Assembly: GCA_035370245.1 (NCBI GenBank)
Contig: DAOOVO010000009.1
Coordinates: 4,913 to 68,912 of the forward strand
DNA length: 64,000 nt
From: Pseudobacteroides sp035370245
GTDB taxonomy: Bacteria; Bacillota; Clostridia; Acetivibrionales; DSM-2933
Reading direction: 5' to 3'
The translations under genes and the position numbers were made by a program. Positions 1 through 8,309 of the stretch are shown piece by piece; the first letter of the stretch is position 1, and each line of letters opens with the position of its first letter. The notes beneath the pieces were generated by a model that was not told where the DNA came from, searched no databases, and was given only the letters and a program-made list of their open reading frames with translations.

Positions 1-10
1 GTGTATAAAT

Positions 11-541
11 ATGAAGGTAAAGATAAAGCCGACATGGATTGGAATCTTTTTATTGATATCAGTAGAACAGATTATTAAAATAATTATATATAATAACTTT
101 TTTGATAAAAGTTTTGCCATTTTACCTCCCGTATTGTATTTTGAACCAATGTTCAACAGGCATTATTCGTGGTTTAATTCCATGCTGAAAATTAATAACA
201 GTAAAGGACTGCACATAGCAGTAGTTGTGGTTATGATCATACTAATAGTTTTGTTTTACAGGTTCCTTAACAAAAGGATGGGTAGTGTTAAAATCATTAA
301 TATGATGTTTACTTTTTTATTTTCCGGTGCCATGTGTTCATTAATTGATAAGGTTTTTTGGGATGGAAGTCTGGACTACATAATGCTCAAAGGATTTTTT
401 ACATTTGATTTGAAGGACTTGTATATAGACGTGTTTATTGGTCTAATGGTATTATCCCTTTTTATTAAAAACGATGCGGTAAAGCAAATTGATGAAAAGG
501 CATTATTAAAAGATTTTGTTCGTTATCTGCGAAAAAAATAA
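11..541 (+). CDS. LspA-like membrane protein (signal peptidase II family)
   Basis: A 176-residue, very hydrophobic protein with four likely membrane segments (about residues 8-27, 68-84, 96-112 and 138-153). The layout resembles lipoprotein signal peptidase II, an aspartic peptidase that removes signal peptides from prolipoproteins in the membrane. The two regions that hold the catalytic aspartates can be matched: an Asp at 113 in the stretch GAMCSLIDK, where the family has GN..DR, and an Asp at 136 in FDLKD, where the family has FN.AD. The match is loose: the Asn and Arg of the first motif are missing. It is therefore probably a divergent paralogue rather than the main LspA. The ATG lies 10 bases from the window edge, so its ribosome binding site and upstream neighbours cannot be seen. 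Confidence 0.55.
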   Translation: MKVKIKPTWIGIFLLISVEQIIKIIIYNNFFDKSFAILPPVLYFEPMFNRHYSWFNSMLKINNSKGLHIAVVVVMIILIVLFYRFLNKRMGSVKIINMMFTFLFSGAMCSLIDKVFWDGSLDYIMLKGFFTFDLKDLYIDVFIGLMVLSLFIKNDAVKQIDEKALLKDFVRYLRKK

Positions 542-570
542 GTAGCTTGTTTTTGTTGTGTAATTTATGA

Positions 571-599
571 TTGACAAAGTGATATGTTTATGACATAAT
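571..599 (+). promoter_or_regulatory. Sigma-A type promoter, TTGACA-17-CATAAT
   Basis: TTGACA at 571-576 and CATAAT at 594-599 are separated by exactly 17 bases. Transcription would begin near 606, more than 300 bases ahead of the response regulator gene at 917, so it makes either a long leader or a separate small RNA ending at the hairpin near 770-800. Confidence 0.5.
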
Positions 600-605
600 T
601 TAATT

Positions 606-766
606 AAACATTTTTGTCAAATTTATTGATTATAATTATTGATTTTTAAATTATATAAAGTTTTACATTACATGGATTGTATGGCGGTAGGGGAGTAACT
701 AATTCCAAAAATCAAAAAAGCATTGATAATTTCCGATAAACTTAATATAATAAAGAAAACTCACAA
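606..766 (+). other. Gene-free stretch, possible small RNA or leader
   Basis: No coding signal is visible between the LspA-like gene and the response regulator. The stretch lies between a near-consensus promoter (571-599) and a weak hairpin with a T run (767-800). It contains the 13-base word TAGGGGAGTAACT at 688-700, which occurs again, exactly, at 42781-42793 in another gene-free region. Whether it is transcribed as an independent RNA is inference. Confidence 0.25.
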
Positions 767-800
767 TAGCTTCATCTCTTAATGAGATTGGAGTTTTTTT
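767..800 (+). terminator. Weak intrinsic terminator
   Basis: ATCTC pairs with GAGAT around a TTAAT loop, extended by G-U pairs, and is followed by seven Ts (794-800). The stem is short, so it may be only a partial terminator in the leader of the two-component operon. Confidence 0.4.
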
Positions 801-916
801 AATTTTATTATAACTGCTATTTTTTATTAATTTGGGTTAATAAAGTTATAATTTAAACACAATCTAATCATATGGATGACATGTCAGAACAGTAAGATGA
901 TCTGGAGGATTAAAAA

Positions 917-1615
917 GTGCATAAAATATTGATAGTGGATGACGATGAATTAATAGCAAACCTTATAGAGCAAAATTTAAAGCTTGAGGGTTTTGATACC
1001 AGGGTGTGCCATGATGGGGCCTCAGCACTGGAAATATGCAGTGATTACAAGCCGGATTTGGTTGTGCTCGATGTGATGATGCCGAAACTTGACGGTTTTC
1101 ATGTATGCAAACGCTTGCAGGGGACAGGGATTGCGGTTATTATGCTGACTGCTAAAAGTGATATATCCGATAAGCTTGTAGGGCTTGAGATGGGGGCTGA
1201 TGACTATATTATAAAGCCGTTTGACAGCAGGGAGCTTGTTGCTAGAATAAAAGCTGTGATACGCCGCTTTGAAAAGATATCCATGAAGCACACTGATAAT
1301 GAAAAAAAGACTGATGGCAAAGTTATCAGCATTAACGAGGAAACCAGAATAGCTCTGGCAAATGGAAAGGAACTGGATCTGACTCCCACAGAGTTCGATT
1401 TGCTTATGCTTTTTGCTGGCAATGTCCAGAGGGTTTTTACCAGGGAGCAGCTTCTTGACATGGTTTGGGGGTATGATTATCTCGGTGATTCAAGAACTGT
1501 GGATATTCATATACAAAGACTTAGAAAAAAGCTTGGAAAGTACAGCGGTTGCATTGAAACTGTTTTTGGAATAGGATACCGATATAAGGAGCCAATAAAT
1601 GAAACTCAGACTTAA
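917..1615 (+). CDS. OmpR/PhoB-family response regulator
   Basis: A 232-residue two-domain regulator. The receiver domain (about 1-120) keeps the acidic pocket Asp8-Asp10, the phosphorylated Asp52 in VVLDVMMP, Thr78 and Lys100 in the KPF motif. A winged-helix DNA-binding domain follows (about 132-228, with the TPTEFDLL and TVDIHIQRLRKKL signatures). It is expected to be phosphorylated by the kinase encoded immediately downstream, whose start codon lies inside the end of this gene (17-base overlap), a sign of translational coupling. The start is GTG at 917, supported by GGAGG at 904-908. The target genes are not evident, although the lipoprotein gene further down is a natural candidate. Confidence 0.93.
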   Translation: MHKILIVDDDELIANLIEQNLKLEGFDTRVCHDGASALEICSDYKPDLVVLDVMMPKLDGFHVCKRLQGTGIAVIMLTAKSDISDKLVGLEMGADDYIIKPFDSRELVARIKAVIRRFEKISMKHTDNEKKTDGKVISINEETRIALANGKELDLTPTEFDLLMLFAGNVQRVFTREQLLDMVWGYDYLGDSRTVDIHIQRLRKKLGKYSGCIETVFGIGYRYKEPINETQT

Positions 1616-2963
1616 AGTTATATCGATGAATATGTTTATAATTGTTGCAATATTGCTTGTAAGCGGAATTATTGTTATCAGAACCATTGATAACTCTAAT
1701 TTGTATACCTCATATCAGTACGTTTTAAGCCAAAGTAATTTTACGGAGCAATATCTTGAAGAATACCTTAAGATAAGTGAAAAACCCGATGTTTCACTTG
1801 AGCTTAATATAAATTCCCTTGAAGAAAAATTAAGACTGCAGTCAGGTTGTGATGTAAAGATTAAAGACAATAAAAAAGAAGCAGAGAATAAAATGGAAGA
1901 AAGTGCTCGTTCAGGCAAAAAGGTGTATTTTATTAATACCGAAGGTTCGAACAGAAAGCTTCTTATGACGTTTCCTATTATGGTAAGAGGCTCCATAATC
2001 GGTACGGTAAGTCTGGAATATTCACTTTATCAAGCGGACAATATGAAAAGAAACATTAAAATAACATTGATTATTCTGCTTGTTTTTGCACTATTGGTAT
2101 CATTTCTTTTGAGCTATATTTTCTCATACAGAATGATCAAGCCTTTGGAGAAGCTTACATTTACCACAAAGGAATACTCAAAGGGTAATTTTAATGAGAT
2201 AGTCGGGGTAAGTACAGGGGACGAGATTGAGAATTTGGCCAATTCTTTCAACGATATGGGCAAGAATATAAAGTATATGATAGACAAGCTTACTGATGAA
2301 AAGCAAAAACAAAAAAAGTTTATCGATAGTGTGACCCATGAAATAAGAACGCCTATTACAAATATAATAGGTTATGCAGATCTATCAGGCAGAGTAAATG
2401 AAGAAGAGCAACGAAAAAAATACTATACCTATATAATTGATGAAAGCAAAAGACTTTTAAATATGGTGAATAATCTTTTAGAGCTGTCACAGCTCAATCA
2501 ATATGAGTTTTCAATTGTAAAGAAGGAGATTGATTTAAAAAGCATCATATTAAAAGTTGTAGAGCTTATGAAGGATAGGGCCGGAAAGTTTGGAATAACA
2601 ATAGATTGTGAGCTTCAGGATGTTAAAGCCAATGTAGATGAAGAAAAGATCAAGCAGGTTGTAATGAATATTATAGACAACGCAATTAAGTATTCGGAAG
2701 GCTCTATTATTGAGATTAAGCTTTGGAAGGAGCAGTATATTTTTATTAGATTTAGGGATAATGGCATAGGAATACCTAAGGCTGATTTGGACAATATTAC
2801 AGAGCCATTCTATAGAGTTGACAAATCAAGAAGCAGGAAGCTTGGCGGAAGCGGTTTAGGGCTTTCAATATGCATGGAAATTATAAATTCCCATGGCGGA
2901 AGACTTGACATTGACAGTCAAGAAGGGGAAGGAACAATCGTTACAATTTCGTTACAACCTTGA
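1599..2963 (+). CDS. Sensor histidine kinase with HAMP domain
   Basis: A 454-residue membrane kinase. Order of parts: first membrane segment (about 10-28), an extracellular sensor region (about 30-150) without a family I recognise, second membrane segment (about 155-178), HAMP linker (about 179-232), dimerisation domain with phospho-acceptor His247 in the motif SVTHEIRTP, then the ATP-binding domain with N box (NIIDNAIKYS, 357-366), G1 box (DNGIG, 387-391) and G2 box (GGSGLGLSI, 416-424). All catalytic motifs are present, so it should be active. It forms a two-component pair with the overlapping response regulator. The signal sensed is unknown; the lipoprotein encoded 60 bases downstream might take part in sensing. 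Confidence 0.93.
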   Translation: MKLRLKVISMNMFIIVAILLVSGIIVIRTIDNSNLYTSYQYVLSQSNFTEQYLEEYLKISEKPDVSLELNINSLEEKLRLQSGCDVKIKDNKKEAENKMEESARSGKKVYFINTEGSNRKLLMTFPIMVRGSIIGTVSLEYSLYQADNMKRNIKITLIILLVFALLVSFLLSYIFSYRMIKPLEKLTFTTKEYSKGNFNEIVGVSTGDEIENLANSFNDMGKNIKYMIDKLTDEKQKQKKFIDSVTHEIRTPITNIIGYADLSGRVNEEEQRKKYYTYIIDESKRLLNMVNNLLELSQLNQYEFSIVKKEIDLKSIILKVVELMKDRAGKFGITIDCELQDVKANVDEEKIKQVVMNIIDNAIKYSEGSIIEIKLWKEQYIFIRFRDNGIGIPKADLDNITEPFYRVDKSRSRKLGGSGLGLSICMEIINSHGGRLDIDSQEGEGTIVTISLQP

Positions 2964-2980
2964 AATCCTTTGGAGAAAAC

Positions 2981-3010
2981 TCACTGTTATTATTTAATTA
3001 TCAACAGTGA
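2981..3010 (+). other. Hairpin between kinase and lipoprotein genes
   Basis: TCACTGTT (2981-2988) and AACAGTGA (3003-3010) form a perfect 8-base inverted repeat. There is no T run after it, and the lipoprotein ribosome binding site (AAAGGGG) follows at once. It looks like a processing or translation-control hairpin or a protein-binding site rather than a terminator. Confidence 0.4.
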
Positions 3011-3025
3011 AAAGGGGAATGTTTT

Positions 3026-4678
3026 ATGAAAAAGAAAATAACAGTTTTAGTTTCAACAATTTTTCTGTTTACTACTGCTTGCGGGGACATAACATCGGTG
3101 CCTAAAATGGAGGTTGGTAAAGTAACTGTCGTGGAAGATAAGAAACTCGCACAATCTGATAATCAGCAAAATATTGATGATGTTATCAGCAAGTATCTTG
3201 AGCAGCAATTCGCGTTTAAGGCTATAGACGGTGTGGTTTTTGAAGCCCATGAGCTTTACGGGGTTGAAAAAAAGGATGGTAAAACTTATGCCTATATCTG
3301 GAGTGTACAGCAGGAATATAAGTACATTGACGGAAAGTTGGAAAATGGAGCGGGACTTAGTATACCTCTTGTATTAATAATGAGTACTGATGAGAATAAC
3401 AATTATACCGTTTTGGAATATAAAGCTCCGAAGGATGGCGAACAGTACGCAGCATCAATTAAAGAGATGTTTCCGAAAGAGTACCATGAAAAAATACTTA
3501 CTAGAACTAATTCGACCGAATTGGAGGAAATTGTAAAACAAAAAGTTCATAATTATTTCATATCGGGATCCAAAACCGATTCTAAAGGTAATGAAGCAAA
3601 TAACCCTGCTAATACATCAAATCCTATAATCAAGGATGGAGACATTCAAAAAGGAACAGGGACATATACGGGTCTAATAGATAGCAACAGTTTTGAAATG
3701 AACCTCGTGAAGTCTTCCGGTGAGTCGGAACCGGCAGCTTTCAGGATTTCCGACACTGTAAGAGAAAGTTTTGAAAAACTGAATTTAAAAAAGGGAGACA
3801 GTGTGGAGTTTGAATATACTACCAATGGATACGGTCAAAATGTTCTCATGAGTATAAAAAAGGTATCGGCTTCAGAACTAGGGAAGAATGATACTGATAA
3901 AAAAAAAATAATGAATGATTATAAAAAGCTTATCTCAAGCAAAGCAAATATTTCTGAAATCGTAAAATTCATAGACAGCAATATTGAATATTTGTCCGCT
4001 TCAGATGCAGTATCAGTGATAGTAGAGTTTGAAAAAGTGCAAAAGGACTACTTATCAAAGCTTGAAGAGAAGTATTATAAAAGCGGCATACAGGAAAAAT
4101 TTATTAAAGAGTATAGCAATGGCTTTGATATCGATAAAATATATGAAACAAAGGACAATGATCTTAAAAAGTTGCTTGAGGAAACTAAAGCTGCAGGATA
4201 CCGTGTTGAGACTGCTGAAGGCATGTTTTATCCTATAATAAACTATGAATTTTATAAAAAATATAAACCATATTTGACACTCGATTTGAAATCATATATT
4301 GATATAATGGCAACAGAATCAAATAAGGCTCCAGCAAAGGATGCAGCACTTGTAATAGGTTTTGATGAGGTGCTTAAAAGAGCACAAACACAACAGGAAT
4401 TTATTAATAGGTTTAAGGATTCACTAAAGCAGAATGATGTTAAAGAATTATATAAAAAGTATCTTATATTTTCATTGTTCGGTTCAAATAACACACCGCT
4501 TTTCAGTTATGATACAAAGTTAATGCCTGAAAAGACAAGAGCTACATACAAGGAATTTATAAAAAATAATCCTGACAGCGAATTTACGGAAATAATTAAA
4601 GGGTTCATGGATGTTGTTGAAAAAAGCAATTACAAACTTACAGATTTGGTAGAAAAATATAGAAATAATCAAATTTAA
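3026..4678 (+). CDS. Lipoprotein of unknown function in a two-component operon
   Basis: A 550-residue predicted lipoprotein. The N-terminus has a lysine-rich start, a hydrophobic core and a lipobox ending at Cys19 (FTTAC), so it should be anchored on the outer face of the membrane. An N-terminal mixed alpha/beta region (about 40-175) is followed by a Ser/Asn/Lys-rich linker (about 180-205), a small beta-rich domain (about 210-285) and a long charged helical C-terminal half. I do not recognise a named domain. It lies 62 bases after the sensor kinase gene and has the ribosome binding site AAAGGGG, so it is probably co-transcribed and may modulate or be controlled by that system. No enzymatic motif was seen. 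Confidence 0.8.
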   Translation: MKKKITVLVSTIFLFTTACGDITSVPKMEVGKVTVVEDKKLAQSDNQQNIDDVISKYLEQQFAFKAIDGVVFEAHELYGVEKKDGKTYAYIWSVQQEYKYIDGKLENGAGLSIPLVLIMSTDENNNYTVLEYKAPKDGEQYAASIKEMFPKEYHEKILTRTNSTELEEIVKQKVHNYFISGSKTDSKGNEANNPANTSNPIIKDGDIQKGTGTYTGLIDSNSFEMNLVKSSGESEPAAFRISDTVRESFEKLNLKKGDSVEFEYTTNGYGQNVLMSIKKVSASELGKNDTDKKKIMNDYKKLISSKANISEIVKFIDSNIEYLSASDAVSVIVEFEKVQKDYLSKLEEKYYKSGIQEKFIKEYSNGFDIDKIYETKDNDLKKLLEETKAAGYRVETAEGMFYPIINYEFYKKYKPYLTLDLKSYIDIMATESNKAPAKDAALVIGFDEVLKRAQTQQEFINRFKDSLKQNDVKELYKKYLIFSLFGSNNTPLFSYDTKLMPEKTRATYKEFIKNNPDSEFTEIIKGFMDVVEKSNYKLTDLVEKYRNNQI

Positions 4679-4709
4679 CGTCAAATTCAATTGGGTTGAA
4701 ATATGGCCT

Positions 4710-4752
4710 AAAGGGATGAGCTCATAAGCAATAAATATGGGTTTATCCCTTT
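4710..4752 (+). terminator. Long hairpin after lipoprotein gene
   Basis: A 17-base-pair stem with three G-U pairs, starting AAAGGGAT (4710-4717) and ending ATCCCTTT (4745-4752), with a 9-base loop. There is no T run on the 3' side, so simple intrinsic termination is uncertain. It is probably the end of the two-component operon or an RNA-stabilising element. Confidence 0.45.
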
Positions 4753-4896
4753 AAATGTCTTATGAATTATTAATATAGTAAACTGGAAGTTTCTGCAAAA
4801 ATTTGATCAGACCATATGAAATATTTTCCGTATACTATAGTGATGAAAGATAATTTATAGTGTTGAGCCCAACAAAATAAGGAAGGCGGTTGCTAT

Positions 4897-5234
4897 ATGA
4901 AAATAGGAATTATTGTACATTCACACACAGGAAATACATTATCGGTTGCACAAAAGATTAAAGAAAGGCTGGTTTCAGGGGGGCATTCTCACTTTCTCCT
5001 GTTATGAAGCTTTATTTGTCACAAATATCTTCACTGCAAGGGAAAAAGATAGGTTGTTATGTTACACAGCAGCTTCGATTCAAGTTTATTGGCGGAAGCG
5101 GTGCAATAGGGCATATGAAAAAAGCTTGCCAATCTAAAGGCGGCAGCATATACGAAACCGGCATTATAAGCTGGTCCAATAAGCAGCGTGATGCAAATAT
5201 AGAAGAGCTGGTTCAAAAGTTTAGCAAGGTGTGA
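4897..5234 (+). pseudogene. Flavodoxin-family pseudogene with internal deletion
   Basis: The ATG at 4897, behind AAGGAAGGCGG, opens a flavodoxin start: the peptide MKIGIIVHSHTGNTLSVAQK contains the FMN phosphate-binding loop (SHTGNT). After about 29 residues the frame runs into a TGA within nine codons. The rest of the protein continues in another frame as AFSLSPVM followed by the C-terminal half (KKIGCYVTQQ, GGSGAIGHMKK, ETGIISWSNK) to the stop at 5232-5234. These pieces fit the two ends of one flavodoxin-like protein of roughly 170-180 residues, with about 60-80 residues lost at the junction near 4978-4990 and the frame broken. Both the ribosome binding site and the stop are still there, so decay looks recent. 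A sequencing error would not explain the missing central part. Confidence 0.8.
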
Positions 5235-5247
5235 TATTTCCCATAAA

Positions 5248-6780
5248 TTAGACTTTTGAATGGTTGTTTGTGTTAACCTTGTAGTTATATTTAACGGACA
5301 TTTTGTTTCTCATAATTTTAATAAATAACTTTACAATTTTAGGATCAAATTGTGAACCGGAGCACTTTTCAAGCTCTTGGAATGCTTCTTCAATAGTCAT
5401 ACTTTTCCTGTACGGACGTTCAGAAACCATTGCATCAAAAGAATCAGCCACACACAGTATTCTTGCACCCAAACTGATGTCTTCTCCTGCAATGCCGTCA
5501 GGGTAGCCCTTGCCGTCATAGCGTTCGTGATGGTGAATTACATAGTCTATTAAATTGTTTATACTGGATAAGGGCTGTAAAATGGTTGCACTATTTATAG
5601 GATGTTGACGAACCATTTCGTATTCGTCGCTGGTAAAGCGATCAATTTTTTTTAATACATGTTTTGGTAATTCTATTTTCCCTATATCATGCAGAAGGCC
5701 TGCATATAATATGGTCCGGATTTCATTAAGCTCTAAATCCATTGCTTCTGCTATCATTACTGCATATGAGGAAACTCTTTCACAATGCCCCAATGTATAT
5801 TTGTCTTTTGCAACAATTGTACTTAACAGACCTTTAAATACCCCGATCATTTGCTCATCGGACATCATACTTTTATGGATCTGGAGCATGATATCCTGAT
5901 AAAAATGTACCTTGTCTTCACCCATATTCTTTGACTGGTAAAGAGCCATATTGGCATGGGAAATCAGTTCTTCCATATTGCTTGAAATGCCGGGATATTC
6001 GGACAAACCAATTGAAAATGTTATTTTATTCACCAAGCTGTCATTGTAATACTCTTTTTTTATTTTTTCATATTCATCGTATATCCGCTTAGCTTCTTTT
6101 TCAAGTGTTTTCAAATCTTTATTCAATACTAAAACCGCAAACTCATCGCCGCCAAACCTGAATATAATATCATCTTTATCCACAATTCTTTTAAGTATTA
6201 AGGCAGTATTTTTCAGTATTGTGTCTCCATAGCTGAGACCGTATAAATCATTGTACATTCTAAAGTTATCAATATCTATAAGAATTAATCCAATAGAATG
6301 CTTGCTTTTTGATGAGCTTTTCATTTGGCTTTCGAGAGTTTCATGAAAATGCCTTTTGTTAAAAAGATCAGTCAAATCATCAACAATTGCAAGTCTATGC
6401 ACTTCTCTTCTATGCTTTTCCTGTTTCTCGGAAATAATACCTATAATCAATACACAGACAATTACCATAATATTGGATAATAGACCTACCAAATAAGTGT
6501 ATTCCTCTGTACTGGAATACTCTAAAAGTATAAAAAAGGAATCCTTAAGGCAAAACAAAATTGATATAATTAGGCCTATAATCCCAAAACGAAAAGCGAT
6601 ATAAACTTCAACAAATCCCTGTGTTTTAGATAAAAAGGCTTTAGTCTCAAGGGAACTGCTTCTCATTGTTATAAATACAATTAAATTAAGCAGCAGGCAG
6701 CATATAAACTCAACCTTTCGCAAATTATTAGCAAGGTAGTATTTTTTGAAATTTGTAATATAGTTATTAATATATGACAT
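5248..6780 (-). CDS. Membrane GGDEF / HD-GYP cyclic-di-GMP protein
   Basis: A 510-residue protein. Three or four membrane segments occupy the first 118 residues, followed by a GGDEF domain (about 130-300; intact GGDEF at 210-214) and an HD-GYP domain (about 315-490; HD at 364-365, HHE and GYP at 425-427). It should be able both to make cyclic di-GMP from GTP and to hydrolyse it, under control of the membrane region. Nine residues before GGDEF, where the inhibitory RxxD site normally begins, there is Asp instead of Arg, so feedback inhibition at that site is unlikely. I place the start at the ATG of 6778-6780 because GGAAGG lies about 12 bases upstream; a longer reading to 6846 has no ribosome binding site. 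Confidence 0.9.
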   Translation of the reverse strand: MSYINNYITNFKKYYLANNLRKVEFICCLLLNLIVFITMRSSSLETKAFLSKTQGFVEVYIAFRFGIIGLIISILFCLKDSFFILLEYSSTEEYTYLVGLLSNIMVIVCVLIIGIISEKQEKHRREVHRLAIVDDLTDLFNKRHFHETLESQMKSSSKSKHSIGLILIDIDNFRMYNDLYGLSYGDTILKNTALILKRIVDKDDIIFRFGGDEFAVLVLNKDLKTLEKEAKRIYDEYEKIKKEYYNDSLVNKITFSIGLSEYPGISSNMEELISHANMALYQSKNMGEDKVHFYQDIMLQIHKSMMSDEQMIGVFKGLLSTIVAKDKYTLGHCERVSSYAVMIAEAMDLELNEIRTILYAGLLHDIGKIELPKHVLKKIDRFTSDEYEMVRQHPINSATILQPLSSINNLIDYVIHHHERYDGKGYPDGIAGEDISLGARILCVADSFDAMVSERPYRKSMTIEEAFQELEKCSGSQFDPKIVKLFIKIMRNKMSVKYNYKVNTNNHSKV

Positions 6781-6962
6781 ATATAAGTTAACCTTCCATA
6801 TTATAGTTGCTTCAATAATTATACAGTTAAATTTGATTTTGGGCAATAGAACTTAAGTCTATTATGGTATTTAATCATGTGTTAAAATAATGTTAAACTG
6901 TTCTAATAGAATATAATGGAAATGCGTAAAAATTATATTCAAGAGGATGGAGGTGGATTTAA

Positions 6963-8168
6963 ATGCAAAAAGTGGTGTTTTTAGTTGACATGAATGCATT
7001 TTATATAAGTTGTGAGATTATAAGAAATCCATCTCTTGCAGGCAGACCATCTGCTGTAGCCGGTGACCCAAAGAGACGTGCAGGAATCATATTGGCGGCA
7101 AACTATGAAGCAAGGGCTTATGGGGTAAAGACAGCCATGGTAATCAAAGATGCCATAAGGCTATGTCCCGATTTGGCTCTAGTACCGCCGGACCACAATT
7201 ATTATGAAGCAAAATCAAAAGAGGTAATGGAGTTGCTTTCAAGTTATACTCCATTGGTTGAGCAAAACAGCATTGATGAGGCTTATCTTGATATGACGGG
7301 TGCAGAGCTGTTATTTGGAAAGCCTGTTGATGCTGCAAACCGGATTATGAATCAAATTAAAAATGAATTAGGGCTCTGGTGTTCTATCGGAATTGCAGAA
7401 AATAAGTTTCTTGCAAAAATGGCCTCAGAAATGAAGAAGCCTCTTGGAATAGTAGAATTATGGCATCATGATATTCCTCACAAGCTTTGGTCCCTTCCTG
7501 TCAAATCAATGTACGGTGTTGGAGCTAAAACAGCTGAGAAGCTTAATATGCTTGGGATTCAGACTATAGGCCAGCTTGCTCATTATGATAAGAGTTTACT
7601 TGTTAAGAAATTCGGCAAGTATGGCAATGAATTGTATGATCGTGCAAACGGACGGGACACTACACCGGTACAACCTCATACCGAGGGGGATATGAAATCC
7701 ATAGGTAGGTCAACAACCCTTCCCGAGGATATAACTGATATTGAGAGAGCTAAAGTCATCTTGATGGAGCTTTCTGAAGATGTCGGCATGACAGCCAGAA
7801 GATTTGGGAAATGCGGTAATACTGTTCAAATCACCATAAAGTATTCCGATTTTGAGTCTGTTACAAGGCAGACCAATATCCAGGAGACGTGTGCCACCAA
7901 AGATATTTATAAAGCAGGATGCTATTTGTTGGAGCACAACTGGAACAGTTTTCGTCCAGTCAGGCTTTTGGGAATAAGCCTTTCGGGGTTTGATAAAGAC
8001 TGTACGGAAGGACAACTTTCCATATTTGATATAGTTGATGATAAGAAATACGATACTCCCAAAAAAGATGAAAGGATTGACAGAGCATTGGATGCTATTA
8101 GAAACAGGTATGGTTTTGGTAAGATTGGGCGTGCAGCTCTTATTAGAAATAAAAAACGAGATGTTTGA
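6963..8168 (+). CDS. dinB: DNA polymerase IV (Y-family, DinB)
   Basis: A 401-residue translesion polymerase that copies damaged DNA without proofreading. The palm carries the catalytic acids Asp9 (VDMNAFY) and Asp105-Glu106 (SIDEAYLD). A thumb with helix-hairpin-helix (about 175-215) and a little-finger domain (about 240-345) follow. Near the C-terminus QLSIF (351-355) fits the sliding-clamp binding motif, so it can be recruited to the replication fork. The start is supported by GGAGGTGG just upstream. A TATAAT at 6912-6917 may be the -10 element; it abuts the small palindrome TTCTAATAGAA (6901-6911), which does not match the usual LexA box. It is transcribed alone and ends at the terminator shared with glmS. 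Confidence 0.95.
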   Translation: MQKVVFLVDMNAFYISCEIIRNPSLAGRPSAVAGDPKRRAGIILAANYEARAYGVKTAMVIKDAIRLCPDLALVPPDHNYYEAKSKEVMELLSSYTPLVEQNSIDEAYLDMTGAELLFGKPVDAANRIMNQIKNELGLWCSIGIAENKFLAKMASEMKKPLGIVELWHHDIPHKLWSLPVKSMYGVGAKTAEKLNMLGIQTIGQLAHYDKSLLVKKFGKYGNELYDRANGRDTTPVQPHTEGDMKSIGRSTTLPEDITDIERAKVILMELSEDVGMTARRFGKCGNTVQITIKYSDFESVTRQTNIQETCATKDIYKAGCYLLEHNWNSFRPVRLLGISLSGFDKDCTEGQLSIFDIVDDKKYDTPKKDERIDRALDAIRNRYGFGKIGRAALIRNKKRDV

Positions 8169-8254
8169 TTTGGGGGTGATAATATTAAAACTAAATATAA
8201 AAAGTTAATTATCGGCATACTTGTTATTAGAAGTTGAAACTATTAATATCAATT

Positions 8255-8292
8255 TAAAAAATACATCCGATTTCAAAATCGGATGTATTTTT
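8255..8292. terminator. Bidirectional terminator between dinB and glmS
   Basis: A perfect inverted repeat centred on ATCCGATTT/AAATCGGAT, with A-rich and T-rich outer arms so that a U run follows the hairpin in both directions. It serves the convergent dinB and glmS genes. Confidence 0.9.
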
Positions 8293-8309
8293 TATAGTAC
8301 TGCAAAACA

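Noticed and set aside
688..800. yybP-ykoY (manganese) riboswitch, from the GGGGAGTA core
   Set aside because: The second conserved half (GAGACC-type segment and the paired helices) is absent here and at 42781, and no metal transporter gene follows.
4913..5137. 74-codon frame overlapping the flavodoxin pseudogene
   Set aside because: It is a third frame with no ribosome binding site or family resemblance, while the other two frames encode flavodoxin pieces.
6901..6911. LexA/SOS box before dinB
   Set aside because: TTCTAATAGAA is palindromic but does not match the GAAC-N4-GTTC type box of Gram-positive LexA.
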